This document shows positions 33,428-46,300 of a stretch of DNA of 64,000 nt, in pieces (positions within the stretch are counted from its first letter, which is position 1; every line of letters starts with the position of its first letter). The notes beneath the pieces were generated by a model. The model worked only from the letters and a program-made list of their open reading frames with translations, searched no databases and was not told where the DNA came from. Source of the stretch: Globodera rostochiensis (taxonomy: Eukaryota; Nematoda; Chromadorea; Rhabditida; Heteroderidae); assembly GCA_018350325.1 (NCBI GenBank), contig JAEVLN010000002.1, positions 2,816,295 through 2,880,294 on the forward strand, read 5' to 3'. Position numbers and translations under genes: made by a program.

Positions 33428-34277
33428 CTTTATAAATATTTGAAAAAACTAAAAATTGATCAAAAACAGCAAAAGAAGCGACAATTTATTTTTAAATTTA
33501 TAAAAGTCAGCTTTTCTATATTAATTTTAATTGAATAATTTCATTTATTACATTAAAAAAACATTATTTATATATTTTTCCAGACTTTTTGCCTATCAAC
33601 CAAAATCTATTTATGGAAAAAGAAAAGAGGTCACGCGAGTATTTTTGTGCGTTTATTTTGCTGATATCAGTGAATTTATGACACTTACAATATTTATTAT
33701 TCAATAATAATAAAATAAATTAATTAATAATAATTGTTTCGTTTGATTGGTATATTGGGGGGACTCCCCGTGTTTTATAAGCACTTTATTCGAACGCTGT
33801 TTCGTTGATTCACCACTTTTGAACGGCCTGTGCTTATCACGGGATACAACAAAATGACTGAAAACTCAAGAAGTTTGATAAGCAACTAATTTCAAATTAA
33901 TTTGTTCAATTAATTTGTTAATGAATGTTCAGAGAGAAAATGAAAAAACAAAATAAATGCAAAAATAAATAAATGTGACTTGTCTTGCCCCACTCTTTCG
34001 CTGTTTTTGGAATTTTGAAACATCAACGACCGTCTGGATTAAACCCAATTTTTGTCCTCATAGTCAGTTCAAATTGGCTTTTCTTTTGTTAAACAAAGCT
34101 TATCAGTCTCAGTCTCGTCTCCTTTGCTTGGTAAAACGGCTTCCCGACCGACCCGCCGAATTCTGCTTCTTGGTACGGAACTGTCTGTGACGGATTGGCC
34201 GCGGGTTCGATCGGAAGCGTGGGACTGAATCAGCCGAATCAAAAAAGTTCTCTTCAATGTAATAGCAACAGTGGTGG

Positions 34278-34345
34278 CGCGTGATGCTCGAGACCTAAAA
34301 TTGACTGAGACTCGAGACCTGAGGCCGAGACTCTCGAGCATCGCA
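34278..34345. mobile_element. hAT-like MITE, 68 bp
   Basis: A 68-bp palindromic element is flanked by a perfect 8-bp duplication, AGTGGTGG, at 34270-34277 and 34346-34353. The left end reads CGCGTGATGCTCGAGA and the complement of the right end TGCGATGCTCGAGA, so the termini match with one small indel. The interior repeats GAGACTCGAGACC. It is related by motif to the elements at 9825 and 30568. Confidence 0.72.
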
Positions 34346-37022
34346 AGTGGTGGCTGCTTTCTCGCTTTCTTCTCCATTATTTTCCCTTTTCTTTTTACAT
34401 TTTTTCCTTTTTCTCTTTATTTCGAAATATTCCCTGAGTTTTTTTATTTTCCTATTTCAAATCGCTCCACCAAAGGCGCTGGCTGGCACATCAATAAATC
34501 ATTTATTATTTTGAAACATTGTGCCAAAGTGAGAACAGAATTTGTATTTAATTAAATTCAAAATTTAAAAGCCATCTCAATAAAAAGTTCGAAAACTTAA
34601 GTACTAAAAGGCTTTTCAACTACAAAATAAAATTTAAATACTTTTGTGAGTTGGGGTAGGCGAAACAAAAAAAAATTCTATTAACATTTTGTGTTGCATA
34701 AATGAATATTTTTTCTGATATTGAAACATTTTGCACCACGAGATAAGCAACAAATGCACAAAAATAAATGTTTAATCCCATCAATTACCGTCCAAAAATA
34801 AGGGATTCTTCGTTCAGTAAGTGGCTGAATGGATGGATGTTAATGCATTGAATGAAGGTGGACAAAGAAGATTAATTGCCAGACCTAAAGCCTTAGGGCA
34901 ATAAGCTTTGCCGTTCCTTCCCTTTGGAGATTAATGGATCAGCTTCTAAAGGTTGGGGATGGAGTAAGGTTTGATCCCCCCCCCCTCCCACTCCCCGCTT
35001 CTTCGTGTCCGATCGGGCGGGGATACCACGCCCTTAAGCTCTTCAAATTGGCATTCCCCGCCTTCCCCAATCCTGAATTTGTGCCATCGAATCACTGATT
35101 GCTTTCAATATATCTTTCCATATTTTACAAGATTTGCTTTGCCATATCATAACCCCGAAGCGAACTCCCCGACATTTTCGTTCCCCTCGGGGGGTACGTT
35201 GGGTGGGGGAGCCTCAGGTACCACCATTATATAAATAAGCCCTCGGGGCGAATTGAATGGGCGGGCGGGTGGGTGAGGACCAACACCGTCAACAGGTGGT
35301 CGGTCGCCCATCAGCTGCAGACGAATTCAATGTTTTCGAACCACCAGCAGTCGGCGGGAGGGAAAAAGCCAATTGTTTTGGTGGGTGGCGGAGGGTGGCC
35401 TGCGGATTCGGATCCCGGGGGGGGGGACAATTGTCTTCTCATTTTGGCCCCCCTCCCCTCCCCCAAACGGGCCGGCAAAGGTGCGTTATTTTGTGTCAGG
35501 GGAAACTGATCAATTGGTGCCCGATCACTGGGCACTGGTTGGATGTTGGCGGCCAGCCGACGCTTTGATCGACAAAAGGGGTGCATATTCGGGTTTTCTG
35601 ACGGATTTACGACGTTTGGATTTGCAGAGAGGAACATCAGCCCCCCCCCCAGAGTTCCCCCCCCCCCCTTTCATCTGCACACCTCAACAAGCAGCCCGCA
35701 ACTAATGTTCGTGTTTCCGGCCAACCCGATATCCCCCCCCCCCTCTCCCACCCCTCCATACCCCCCCCCCACTCCCCCTCCCCTCACCTCCCCCCACCCG
35801 CATCGGGCATCGGGAGGATTTGATCGCTAAATGCCTCCTCGATGCTGCCCAAACATTTGCTATAGTACGAAAGTTTCGAAGCGGACACACCATTAATTAT
35901 CACCCAAAAAAGACGGCTTTAAAAGTGGGTTTTGCTGGTCACTCGGCGAGCTTAAAGCAAAATCACTCTCGGCCCGAGGAGGAGTTTTTGCAGGAAATTC
36001 ATTCAAGACTTTTAACTACTTTTATCTTACAAATTAGAACCGGCAAATGTATTGATTTTCGTATTTGTGCAGAAACTGCCAAAATATCACATCAGCAGCA
36101 GAGTTTTGCGCAAGGTGAGGAGGTGTTTTCAACCTTGCCCAAAACTCATTTCTTCCACCCCCCCCCCCCTATAAAAAGCCGTGTCCGTCCCCCCCCCCCC
36201 CCGCCATCCTTTTTCGTTGTTCTTCCAAAACGACCTTTTCTCATCGTCCATTTAGCAATTCTTCCCCAACACAACAACCCCCCCTCTCAACCCCCCCCCC
36301 TACCCCCTCCCAATCCCCCAACCCCACCCCCCCATCCCCCTCAACCCCCTCCCCCCAACACATTTTCCCATCCGTCCCCAATTTTACACCGCGAACAATG
36401 GACACTTTCTGCTGCTGTGATTGAATTCAATTCCAACCGCAATTCCCGCCAAAATTGTTGCCCCAATACATCGCACGGGACGGGTCATTTTCAGCCAACC
36501 GTACCTTTTGTCGGCGAATTCTGCGCCATTTTCTATTTTCAATGCAATTCCAAATGCAGTTTTAGGCATTTTTATTTTTGTTAGAATTATGTATTTTATC
36601 AAAAAATTGACGATTTTTAAGTGTTTAATTTTGCCCGTGAAGCAAAAGCATCGATAGATAGCCAATAAAATCGAATGTTAAATATTTATTTATTGCCCTT
36701 CAAAAATGTGCCCGAATATTTTACTCGGAGAATCCAATGGGTCGGGTCGGTCGATCGTCGAAAAGCGGCTGTTTTCTCACAAAAGCTTTTTGCGTAGCAA
36801 TTCCCCCGGGTCTGATGAGCTAAAGCTTTCTTTATTTTCAAAATATAAAACATTTTCATTTATTTTTAAAGGACTTTTTTTGTTGACAAAAATGGGTTTA
36901 GTGACAAGAAACTACTAAATAAAATATGCCCCAATTTTTAAAAAGAAATTATGTAATTTCGAAAAACAATAATTGGAATGAGAAGCAAAGAAATCAGCTA
37001 ATAAAATTAATTGGCACTGAGA

Positions 37023-37171
37023 TGTCAAAATGTTTTCTTTAAAATTTTAAAGAACATTCGCTGCGACAAAAAAATCATTTAAATGCCCTTTCAGTGTCTA
37101 AAATGTTTTTCTTTAAAATTTTAAGAACATTCGTTGCGATAAAAACAATCATTTAAATTCCTTTTAGTGTC
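37023..37171. repeat. tandem duplication of about 75 bp
   Basis: Two adjacent copies share AAAATGTTTTCTTTAAAATT, AGAACATTCG, TGCGA, AATCATTTAAAT and TTAGTGTCT with a few substitutions and single-base indels. Non-coding. Confidence 0.75.
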
Positions 37172-39752
37172 TGTTCGTTATTTTTTCGAAATCGCTTAAT
37201 AACGAAATCACCTTCAGCGCATATGCATTTTGTATATAAATGAGCCCCCCCCCAAATGAATGCTTCGTTTACATTTTGTGTCCGTCCGCCCGTCCGCCGT
37301 GCGTCTTTTCCGTCACATCATTCGTTCATTTTTATTCATTCATTCATTGTCTTTTCTCACCTTTTTCTGTTTGATTCCCTCCCGCCGCATTGTTTTAATT
37401 TTTTAATTTTGTTGAATTGCCCCCGAGGCGACGATTTCGAAATGCCTATGATGAGAGTGAGTCATCATCCTAACCATTACCTCCGGCAATTTGCACTTAC
37501 TTATTTTGTGGATTGCATTAATGTACATAGGTATTGTGTTGTTTGTTGTTGTTGGTTCCATCCTGTTTTTTGATGTTTTCTTTCTTTCCCATTTTTATTC
37601 AATTCCATAAACAATCTTTAAAAAGTTGGAAGAAACAAATCAAAACTTCCCCCCCCCCCTCCCCTCCCCTCCGTTTGGTATTTAAAAACGCAAAAAATTT
37701 ACAGACATTTTTTTTTCCTTCAAATTTCCTTTTGAGGACTAAAAAAAAGAGGAGCAGAATAAAATAAAAATAAACAGAGAAAGAAAGTTGTACAAATTGT
37801 GCTCGTCCGTCCGTCCACCCCCCCCCCCCCCCCCCCCCTCGCCCCCTCCGTCCGTCTGGGCCAACAATCGAATCGCCGCCCTTTCCCATTCCGACGATGC
37901 TCCCCCCCCCCCGCCTCCCCCCCCCCATTCGCGCTGCCCTTTAAATTTGTGAAGCGATCATTCCGGACGATTGGGGGGGGGGGGAGCTTAGTCATCCTTT
38001 TGCTATTTATTTATTTAATCGATGGTACAAAAATTTCCCATCCCACCCCCAAATCATCTGACGACGAAGGAATCACCCCCGACCCTGGCTGGCTGGCTGG
38101 CTGGCAGGCGATCACAACTTTGGGTGGCGGCGGCTTTCGAGGAAAGTCCACAAAAAATGTATAAAATAAATAATATTTTGTAATTGAATCATCCGCCCGC
38201 CCGTCCCCACGAGCACATTCCTCCGATCCGATTTGCCTTTTAAAGCGTTAAATTTCAAACTCCGGTTTACACTCCGATATTTTTGGTCCACAGATTTGGC
38301 ATTTCCCCGTGGACATTGCCAAGACATTTTCCGACAAAAAATGTTTTATTTCAGAAAAGGTTAGGTGACAAATTTCCAATTTCTTTCCCCTTCCCCAACT
38401 TTTGGTCCCATTTCGCTTCCCCAACATGTTAAATTTAATTTTGGGCTTGTAATTGAATCCGACCTTTTTTTACCATAACATCCAAAAAAGAGCAATTATT
38501 TCCGCTACAAAAGTTCCATTTTCTGTGCTGCCCCCCCCGCTCCGCCGTTCACTCACTCTATTCATAGGTAATTACTATGTATGTTTTGCCTTCAAATTAT
38601 CAAAATTCAAATTCCATTTTTATCGTATTCCCTTCACTTTAAAAGATAAGGAGGGGGGGGGGGGGGACTTTTGCTTATCTGACGCCCGTCGATTTGATTC
38701 TTGAATCGCCCCCCGTTTTTAAAAGGACAAATGCTGCTATTTTGGACATTTTTATCCCGGTTTTTGATCATTAACATAGTAAATAAATGTTTTCTGTTTT
38801 TGCATGAAACTTTTTCTCTTCCAAAGATCTTTTTTCAAATTTAATTCGGTTGCTTGCTTCTCTGACTTAAGTTCAACTTCCAACTTTTAAGTATAAAACA
38901 CATTTTCCTTTTTAAAACATTCATTTTAGTCCAGGCGATCCCAGAATTAAATTTGCTCGCCCGGGGGGTTTACCCCCCGCCGGGGGGGGGCCTCTTTTTA
39001 ATGGCCTTTACGACGGTGTTCCAACTCCTCCAACACCCGCCAAATTCCACTCCATTTTCCCCATTCTTCAACACACTTTTTCGCGCTCATCCAACAATTT
39101 CCCTCCCCCGGGGGGCCCTAGCGAAGATAATTTTGTTTGATTTATATATATTTCAAAATCTTTTGGCCGAGGGCCCCCCCTCCTCTCCCCTCCCTTTTTC
39201 GCCTCCCCCGGGGGGCCTTTTCTCGCTCTTCCGCTTGCGCAATAATGCAATGAAGTGCCAGGCGGTGACCCATTTTTTGCGGGATTTTATGATGAAATTC
39301 AAACAATGGGGGGACAGCCGGGGGGAGAGAGTCATTTGGGGGTTAAATGAGTCCATTCTTTGCAAATTTCCGACATTATATACAAAATTTGAACGCGGCG
39401 CGACGGGTGCACTTTTTGGTTTGTCCTATTTATTATGACTAAAAGAAAACTTTTTTATTTATTTAAAGAGAAAATGTCTTTGAATTGGAACTGTTTTGCT
39501 TTTTCATAAAGCATTCCCACCCCGCCGGACTCGTAAAAGGGTCATAAAAATTGTTTTTTGTTTTTGTTTTTTTGCTATTCTCCGCGTCCCAACCCAACCG
39601 ATTTTTTTAATCCGATTTTTCGTCATCTAATCACGCTTAAAGCTAGAAAAGAGAGAGTCATTCATTCGTTGAAAGGACCACCAATGTTTTTGATCAGCAA
39701 TTGTTTTTGAAAATAAATTATATATATTTACATATATCATTTAACTGATAGC

Positions 39753-40105
39753 TTTTAGCTTATAAAGTCACATTCATTCATTCATGCTAACCTCAAAAGA
39801 TTTGTTTTTTTTTAATTTTTTGTTTTAAAAGATTTCGATTTTATTCAACTTTTAGCTTATAAAGTCACATTTCATTCATTCATGCTAACCTCAAAAGCTT
39901 TGTTTTTTTTTGAATTTTTGTTTAAAAAAGTTTCGATTTAATTCAACTTTTAGCTTATAAAGTCACATTCATTCATTCATGCAAATTTTTGATTTAAAAA
40001 ATTTCGATTTTATTCAGTGTTTAGCTTAAAGTCGCACTCATTCATTTATTCTAACCTCAAAAGATTTGTTTTTTTTTGAATTTTAGTTTTAAAAAAAAGT
40101 TTTGA
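39753..40105. repeat. tandem repeat, 4 partial copies of 70-100 bp
   Basis: Copies begin near 39753, 39850, 39948 and 40019 with TTTTAGCTTATAAAGTCACA, followed by ATTCATTCATGCTAACCTCA and T-rich sequence with TTTCGATTT. The third copy lacks the middle part. Non-coding. Confidence 0.75.
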
Positions 40106-41418
40106 TTTAATTCTTTTCCCAAATTCTTACATCGTTCTGACTGCTGCTGAACCCACAGCCATAAACAATTTATTACCCCTCCCCCCGACGTTTTCAACAT
40201 TTCTTCAGTCTCAACTATCGCCGCAAAATGTGCGTCCCGTAAAACATTTTTATTTGATTTATTCCCCAACCGGTCGCCCCCTCAACCCGCCGCCGCACGC
40301 CGCTTAATCGCAATTCCGCGCGCCGTGCATTCCGCGCGGCCCTTGACGCGCGCTACGAAGTGCCAGCCCTTAAGGGCTTAATCAAACATAAACACCCTCC
40401 CCCCAACAATTACCCTTCCCTACCCCAGCCCGATCAACTCTCGATCGAGCGTCCACCCTCGAGGGGCATAAAGTCGACGACGAACGGACGAGATCGAGAC
40501 TCTCGAGGGGGGCAAAGGTACCCCCACAAGGAGGGATGAGTGAGTCAACATAAGCGGGAGAGGGACCGCTCCCCTTTAATCATCCTCCTCCTCATCATCA
40601 TTAGTTGAATGTGTACACTCAAAAAGTCCAAAAATGTAATTACGAGACGTTGTTAAGTGTTCGGTGTTCTGAAATGCAATGTTAGCATGCGCAGTGATCA
40701 AGCACAAGGTATACGGTATCCGATGGCATTCATTCATTCCTGTCCGGATTCCGGCACCTGTGGACTGAGGTTGTCGGTTCCTGGCCTACGGTTTGGAACC
40801 GACGACCGTAACCTGAACGCACTAATTAATGTACATTGGTACAGTACCTAAAGCTTGTCTCCGTCCGATTACTGTGTGAAAAGTGACTTTATGTTCCAAT
40901 GCCGAACCTTCACCCGTATGAGACCCAAACTTTTTGACACCGAATAGATACATATTTATACTCTCCGATCCGTTGGAACTTTCGTCCGTTCGTTCGTTCG
41001 GAGGAGGGGGAGGAGGCGACGAGATAAGATAAGAGGGGGGAGACTGAAAAGAACCCATCCATTTTGGGGGGATGTGCCGTCGGAATTGGCATCAAAAGGG
41101 TTGGGGAAATAAATTCTCATTAGTCGTCTCATATAAATAGAAATATTTGCCCATTTTTGCATTATGTGGGTCAAGGATATAATATGTTTAATATTTATTT
41201 ATTCAAATATTATACAAAAATATATTCATTCAGTGGGACACTTTGTCCCCCCTCCCCCCCCCCCTGGCCATACGACGAGCGCGGCCATTTGCGCCACTTT
41301 CACATTTTTGTCCCTTTTGCGACATTTCATCTTTTGCTCGATTTTAATTTCCATAATGTGCCGTTTTTCTCCCTTTTCTACATATCTTTTTGATCTTTTC
41401 TAGTGCCACATTTAATAC

Positions 41419-41597
41419 TAGGGTTTAGCCCCGACCCCTCGGGGGCGGAAAAAGTCGGGGTTTTTGTCCTCGACCAAAAAAGTCGGGGTTCGGGGGTTTT
41501 CCCAGCAAAACCCCGAAAAATTCAAAAAAGTCGGGGTCGGGGACGAAAACCCCGACTAAAAAATGTCGGGGTTCGGGGACGGCGGGGCTCAACCCTA
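41419..41597. mobile_element. hAT-like MITE, 179 bp
   Basis: The element is bounded by a perfect 8-bp duplication, TTTAATAC, at 41411-41418 and 41598-41605. The termini TAGGGTTTAGCCCCG and TAGGGTTGAGCCCCG (complement of the right end) differ at one base. The interior is alternating CCCCGAC and GTCGGGG motifs, and CCCCGACCCCTCGGGGGCGG is shared with the element at 59775-59867, so the two are one family. Confidence 0.88.
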
Positions 41598-43369
41598 TTT
41601 AATACCGTAAATACTCCCTCTGGCGCTGCCTCCCCCCCCCCCCCTCTTTTGCTCTTCTTGGCATTGGCATCTTTTGGTCTTCTTGGCATTGGCATTTCTT
41701 CATTCACTCCGAAAGGAACTTCGCAACCATTCTGAGGCATTCAGTGGATGCCGACAGTTTGCAAATTACTGACTGAATATTCTTATCGTAATGTTTGATC
41801 AGCAGAAAGTTTGTAAACGATCAGCAAAATTTTGGAGACCCAACGCAATCCATCAAAATTTGTCAGGTTTTCATGTTATTATTGCATGCGAAATTTTCTG
41901 AAGTATTTGAGTTTGAAGGATTTAATTCCGTAGATTATTCTTCAAGATTAACCCCAGCCGCTTAATTCGATATTTTAAATAAATATTTCTTTATTTTAAT
42001 ATTTTATTTCCTCCTTAATTCGTGTTATTTGCAAAAATCTTAGGGTTGGGTCGTCCTGCACATAAAACAAGTCATCATTTTTGAAGGCCAATTGTCTTCC
42101 AGACAAAGTTGGCTGGGCGATGTTTTTGATTGTCCATCCCAAAAAGGAAACTCCTCCCCGGGAGGGGCGGGGGGGGGGTACTTTCGATTTCCCAACTTTT
42201 TGCCCATTTCCCCCCCGGGGGGCCTTTGGTGCCTTTGCGCGATTCCCTCGGGGGAATAATTTTTTTCCCGTCCATATCCTTCCGAATATGTATAAATGTG
42301 CTGCAGCTCCAAGGGCAAAGCTATTTTTCGCCTGCACTCCCCCGACAAAAGTCTCTTCTCCCCTCGGGGGACCCACCCCCCCACCCCCAAGGTCATTCAT
42401 TCCCTCCCCCCTCCCTCCCCCTCCCTCCCCCTCCCTCCCTCCCCCCTCCCTCCCCCTCCCTCCCTCCCTTCCTCAACTCACCCCCCCCCCGAGGGGAGGG
42501 GGAGGGAAGGACTTTCGAAATAACACACATTTTTGGCGCATATCCCGCCACAAATGTTATTTTTAACGCCTTTAAGTTCATCCCTTCCCATCCGTTCCCT
42601 TAGGGTTCAATCAGTAAAATTTTTTGATTATTTCCTCCCCCCCCCCCCCCACCACAAAATTTGTTTTTAAATTTAATATTTGCTGGGAAGTTGGGTTAAA
42701 TTCACGAAAAGTGGCATTAGGGGAAAAGTGCAAAATATAATAAATGCAAATTGGCGCTAGAAAATGTGCAAAATGTAAAGAAATTGGGCGTAGTAAAATA
42801 TGCAAAAATGAAATCGCTTCAATTTTATATTCGTTTTTAAGCTTTTTTACAACTTTTTAATGAAATTTAATTGTTCCGTTTGGTATATTTAAGTTTTACA
42901 CAAATCCCCCTTAAAAATAATTTTTATTTTGGTTTCCTTTTCAAGCTTTTCGTCTTGTCACCTCTCAAATTGCTTTTTATTCCGTTGCTTCACCTTTTGC
43001 CAAAAACTTTTGGCCTTACAAAAATTATTCCTCCACCAAACTGCGCCCAATTCCGCCTTAAACATTAAATTATTCACGCTCAAATGTCGAATGGAAGCGG
43101 CATAAATACAAATAAATAAATGCCTGTGCCCATTTTGGCATTATCCCCAAATTTTTGGTTGCATAAATTTTAATTTTGCATTTTCAAAATTGTCTTAGTT
43201 CATTTTGCTTTTTGGCATTTTACATTTTGTGCCCTCAAAAATTTCTTTGCTTATATTTAAATTTGGTGTTTTATAAATGTTGGCATTTTTTCAGATTTTT
43301 GATTATCAAGCGCATATTGTCGCAGCAATAAATTGTAAATTGAATTTTACAACGACAAAACCGTCGAAA

Positions 43370-46300
43370 ATGGCTCTGCCAATGGTCGGCGGCGTCTATT
43401 TGGGCCATTTGTGGCGCGGCACGACCGGAAAGTTGCGCGCATTGGCCCGCCCGTTGCTCAAAGACGGCATCGGCGACCGCATGGACAAGGGCAATTTGTG
43501 GGTGGTGCCCGGCTTCACACTGCTCGTGTTCGCCATTCTGTGGACGACCAAACTGTAAGCAGCAGCAGAAAGCAATTAATGCCTTAAAAAATAATTTAAC
43601 AAATTAATATTATTTATTATTTTTTAAATTTAAATTTATTTTTAGTTCCAAAATTGCCCTGGAGGAGTCCACGTGCCGTGGGGCGTCAATTTACGATTTT
43701 GGCGGCACACAACTCGACGACGACGCGAAAAGGCATTGTCAGACGGCCAAAAGGTATTACGTCGGCCCGGACGAAGCATTCTCACACGACCACAACTGGC
43801 GGAAGCAGCGGGAGGTCAAAAACCCGGAGGTTGGTACAAAATGTAAATTGATAAAATATATTAAATATTTACTTAAAAATTGACAAAATATATTAATATT
43901 AAATTAACAAAATTTATTAAATATTTGTCAATAAATTGCATATCGCTTTCAGTGGATCCTCTGGTTCTGGGCACCAATCGTGTTCGTCATGTATGTATTG
44001 ACGCGATTTATGTGGACACTCCTGCTTGAAAACCAAGGTAAGGTCGTATAAATATTACAAATGTTTTCCGATTTTTAAAAATTAAAATTCAATTTCAGGC
44101 ATCAATTTTGCCAACGTGGTCGGGGCGTCGCAAAGCATAACAGTGGAACATGACGGCATAACGGAGATAGACGAAGAGAAGCTGGCCGATCGACTCCCCG
44201 TGATTGTGGAAAACTTCCGTTGCTCTTACTCTTCAAGGCATGCCATTTAAATATGAATTGAAATTTGATGGAATTTAAATACTTTTTTTTAAACAAATTT
44301 TTTTTTCAGAGCATATGCCGCCTTTTTGGCCTTTGAATGTTCACTGTTCGTGGCCCCGCTGCTGCTGCTGTTGTTCGTCTTGCCGTTGATGATCGGCGGT
44401 GCCTATCGAACCTGGGGCCTCGACATTGCCCGCGCGTGGTGGGAGAGGAGAGATTGGTTGGTCACCAGAGATATTATCATTTTTTATTATTATTTAAATT
44501 AAATGTTTTAAATTTAAATTAAATAAATATTTTTGCTTCCCCTCAGGCAAGGCTCCCCACTGCTGCCCTTCTACGACGCCTCCGTCTCCATCTCTCACGA
44601 CGTCTCGCACGAAGCCTCCCAGCGCCGTCCCGTTGTGCCGTTGATCCCGCGCATCACTTACTGCGACTACCATTTCGTCTCCTTGGGCAATTCACACACA
44701 CTGACATATCGCTGCTATATGGACGCCAATTGGCACGAACGGACGGCACTTTTTACATGGTAAGCCAAAAAGTTTTTAAAGACTTTCTATTTAGAAGAAT
44801 TTTCTAATTTTGGGGTTGTTTTTTATCGTTTTTCTGTTTTTTTTTTTAAATGTTATTAATAATTGTTACTAAATTCAATTCGCAGGGTTATGCTGACTTT
44901 TCTGGCAACGATCAACCTCGGCAACCTCGTTTTTTGGTTTGAATGGACCGTCCGAATGCGCTTCCGGCACCAGCGGCGCGGTTGGGTGATCAAGAAATGG
45001 CTGAACGCGGACGGATTCAACGAGGCCGAGTTGGCGCTGATGATGCGCTTTGCGGAAAGCTTTAAAATGGGACAACTCCTCTATTTCTACTACATCGAGG
45101 TGAGTGAAGAGCAATTTTAATCAATTTTAATAAAAATAAAATTGTTTTAGTCATTTGAATTTGAAAGGGTAAATCTATTTTAAATATAGTGAATTAAAAA
45201 AACAAAAATAATATTTAGATTTGGAAATTGCAAATTTTAGGCACACACTGACCGGGTGGTTGCGAGTGCGTTCTGTACGGCATTGTTCGCGCGATGGTTG
45301 GAGAAGCGGCAACGGCGCAAGTCGGCGGCACTGGCCATTGGGATGCCGCCGGACGACGATTCGGCGGCGCCAACGCGCGGAAGCGTCAGCGGCACGGCGG
45401 CGATGAATGCGTACAGCGCGGCGGCGATGCCGTTAATGCCCAATGAGGTGGTGGGGAGCCTCCCGGACGCCCCCACCCACTACCATACCGTATCCACACC
45501 GTATCGTCCTCCTCCTCCCGGTTGTCCGTTACCGTACTACCAGCATCCGGCGGCACAACACGTTCAGCAGCAACGGCAACAAAAGCCGACTTCAAAATAT
45601 TTTGTTGTCCAAACGGAGCCCTTTGGGCCAACGCGCATTGTGAAGCGGAAAGACGAGGAGGAGGCGGTGTTGGACGCGTCCACCCCAGAGCGGCGGAAGA
45701 GCCGAAAACGCTGGTCCATCCGCGACCTGATGAAACGCGTGAGCCGTTTTCCCGCTTTGTTGTAGTTTTTTCCTTTTATTTTGGTTACTGTATTACGCTT
45801 TATATATACGGTATGGATACGGTTGAATACGGAGGGGAACCCGCGGTACTTCTCGTCCCCCCCCCCCTTTCTCTTTAATTTGAAATTTATGTTTTTTTAA
45901 AGTTTTAATAATTCGTTGCAATTTTATTTTTAATTTTGGTGTTAGATAGCTGAAAAGTACCGAAAACAGCAAATGCTTGCGCTTACTGTAACGTTTAAAC
46001 ACCGTATTTTGGCGTCTTCTGACCGTTTATTAATAGAATTTGTGTCTAATGCTTTTTCAAACTTTTCAAAATAACTTTTTGAAGTGAAAACCCCCGCATC
46101 GTCTATTGTTGGGTGAATATATAAACAATATTTATAACCCCTAAAGGCATTTCATTCTAAACATACAGTAAAAGGACACTTAAAATCCACAAAATTTAAT
46201 TATTTTGATAAACGTTTTCAATTAATTAACTTACCTCCTCGGCCCTCCCCGTTTAGATGTCAACCAATTACGGGTGGAACATTGGCATGGAAATGCCCCC

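Larger units (their letters stand above)
33428..43369. other. 10-kb gene-poor region with C tracts and repeats
   Basis: I found no exon chain or domain on either strand over almost 10 kb. The region holds two hAT-like MITEs (34278-34345, 41419-41597), C-rich tracts (34980-35000, 35640-35800, 36150-36370, 37649-37670, 37819-37840, 42400-42480, 42638-42650), a 75-bp duplication at 37023-37171, a 70-100 bp tandem repeat at 39753-40105, GC-rich palindromes and a stable hairpin at 40770-40806. Long Pro- or Gly-rich frames here (35257-36584, 38953-39438, 41996-42603) follow the C/G tracts and are not supported as genes. A minus-strand frame ending at 41996 has some protein-like composition (LSGRQLAFKNDDLFYVQDD) and could be a terminal exon, but nothing confirms it. 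Confidence 0.5.

Noticed and set aside
34195..34225. B-box-like GGGTTCGATCGG
   Set aside because: No A box at the right spacing and no cloverleaf; chance match.
36384..36665. Frames open on both strands (minus: FGIALKIENGAEF...)
   Set aside because: A short stretch vaguely recalls an enzyme C-terminus, but the match is too short, both strands are open, and no neighbouring exon was found.
38953..39438. 161-codon Pro/Gly-rich frame
   Set aside because: It spans several CCCCCGGGGG palindromes and has no domain, splice partner or codon pattern like the real genes.
41996..42400. Minus-strand frame ending in a possibly coding segment
   Set aside because: Most of the frame runs through G/C palindromes; only the last 45 codons look plausible, and they cannot be linked to another exon.
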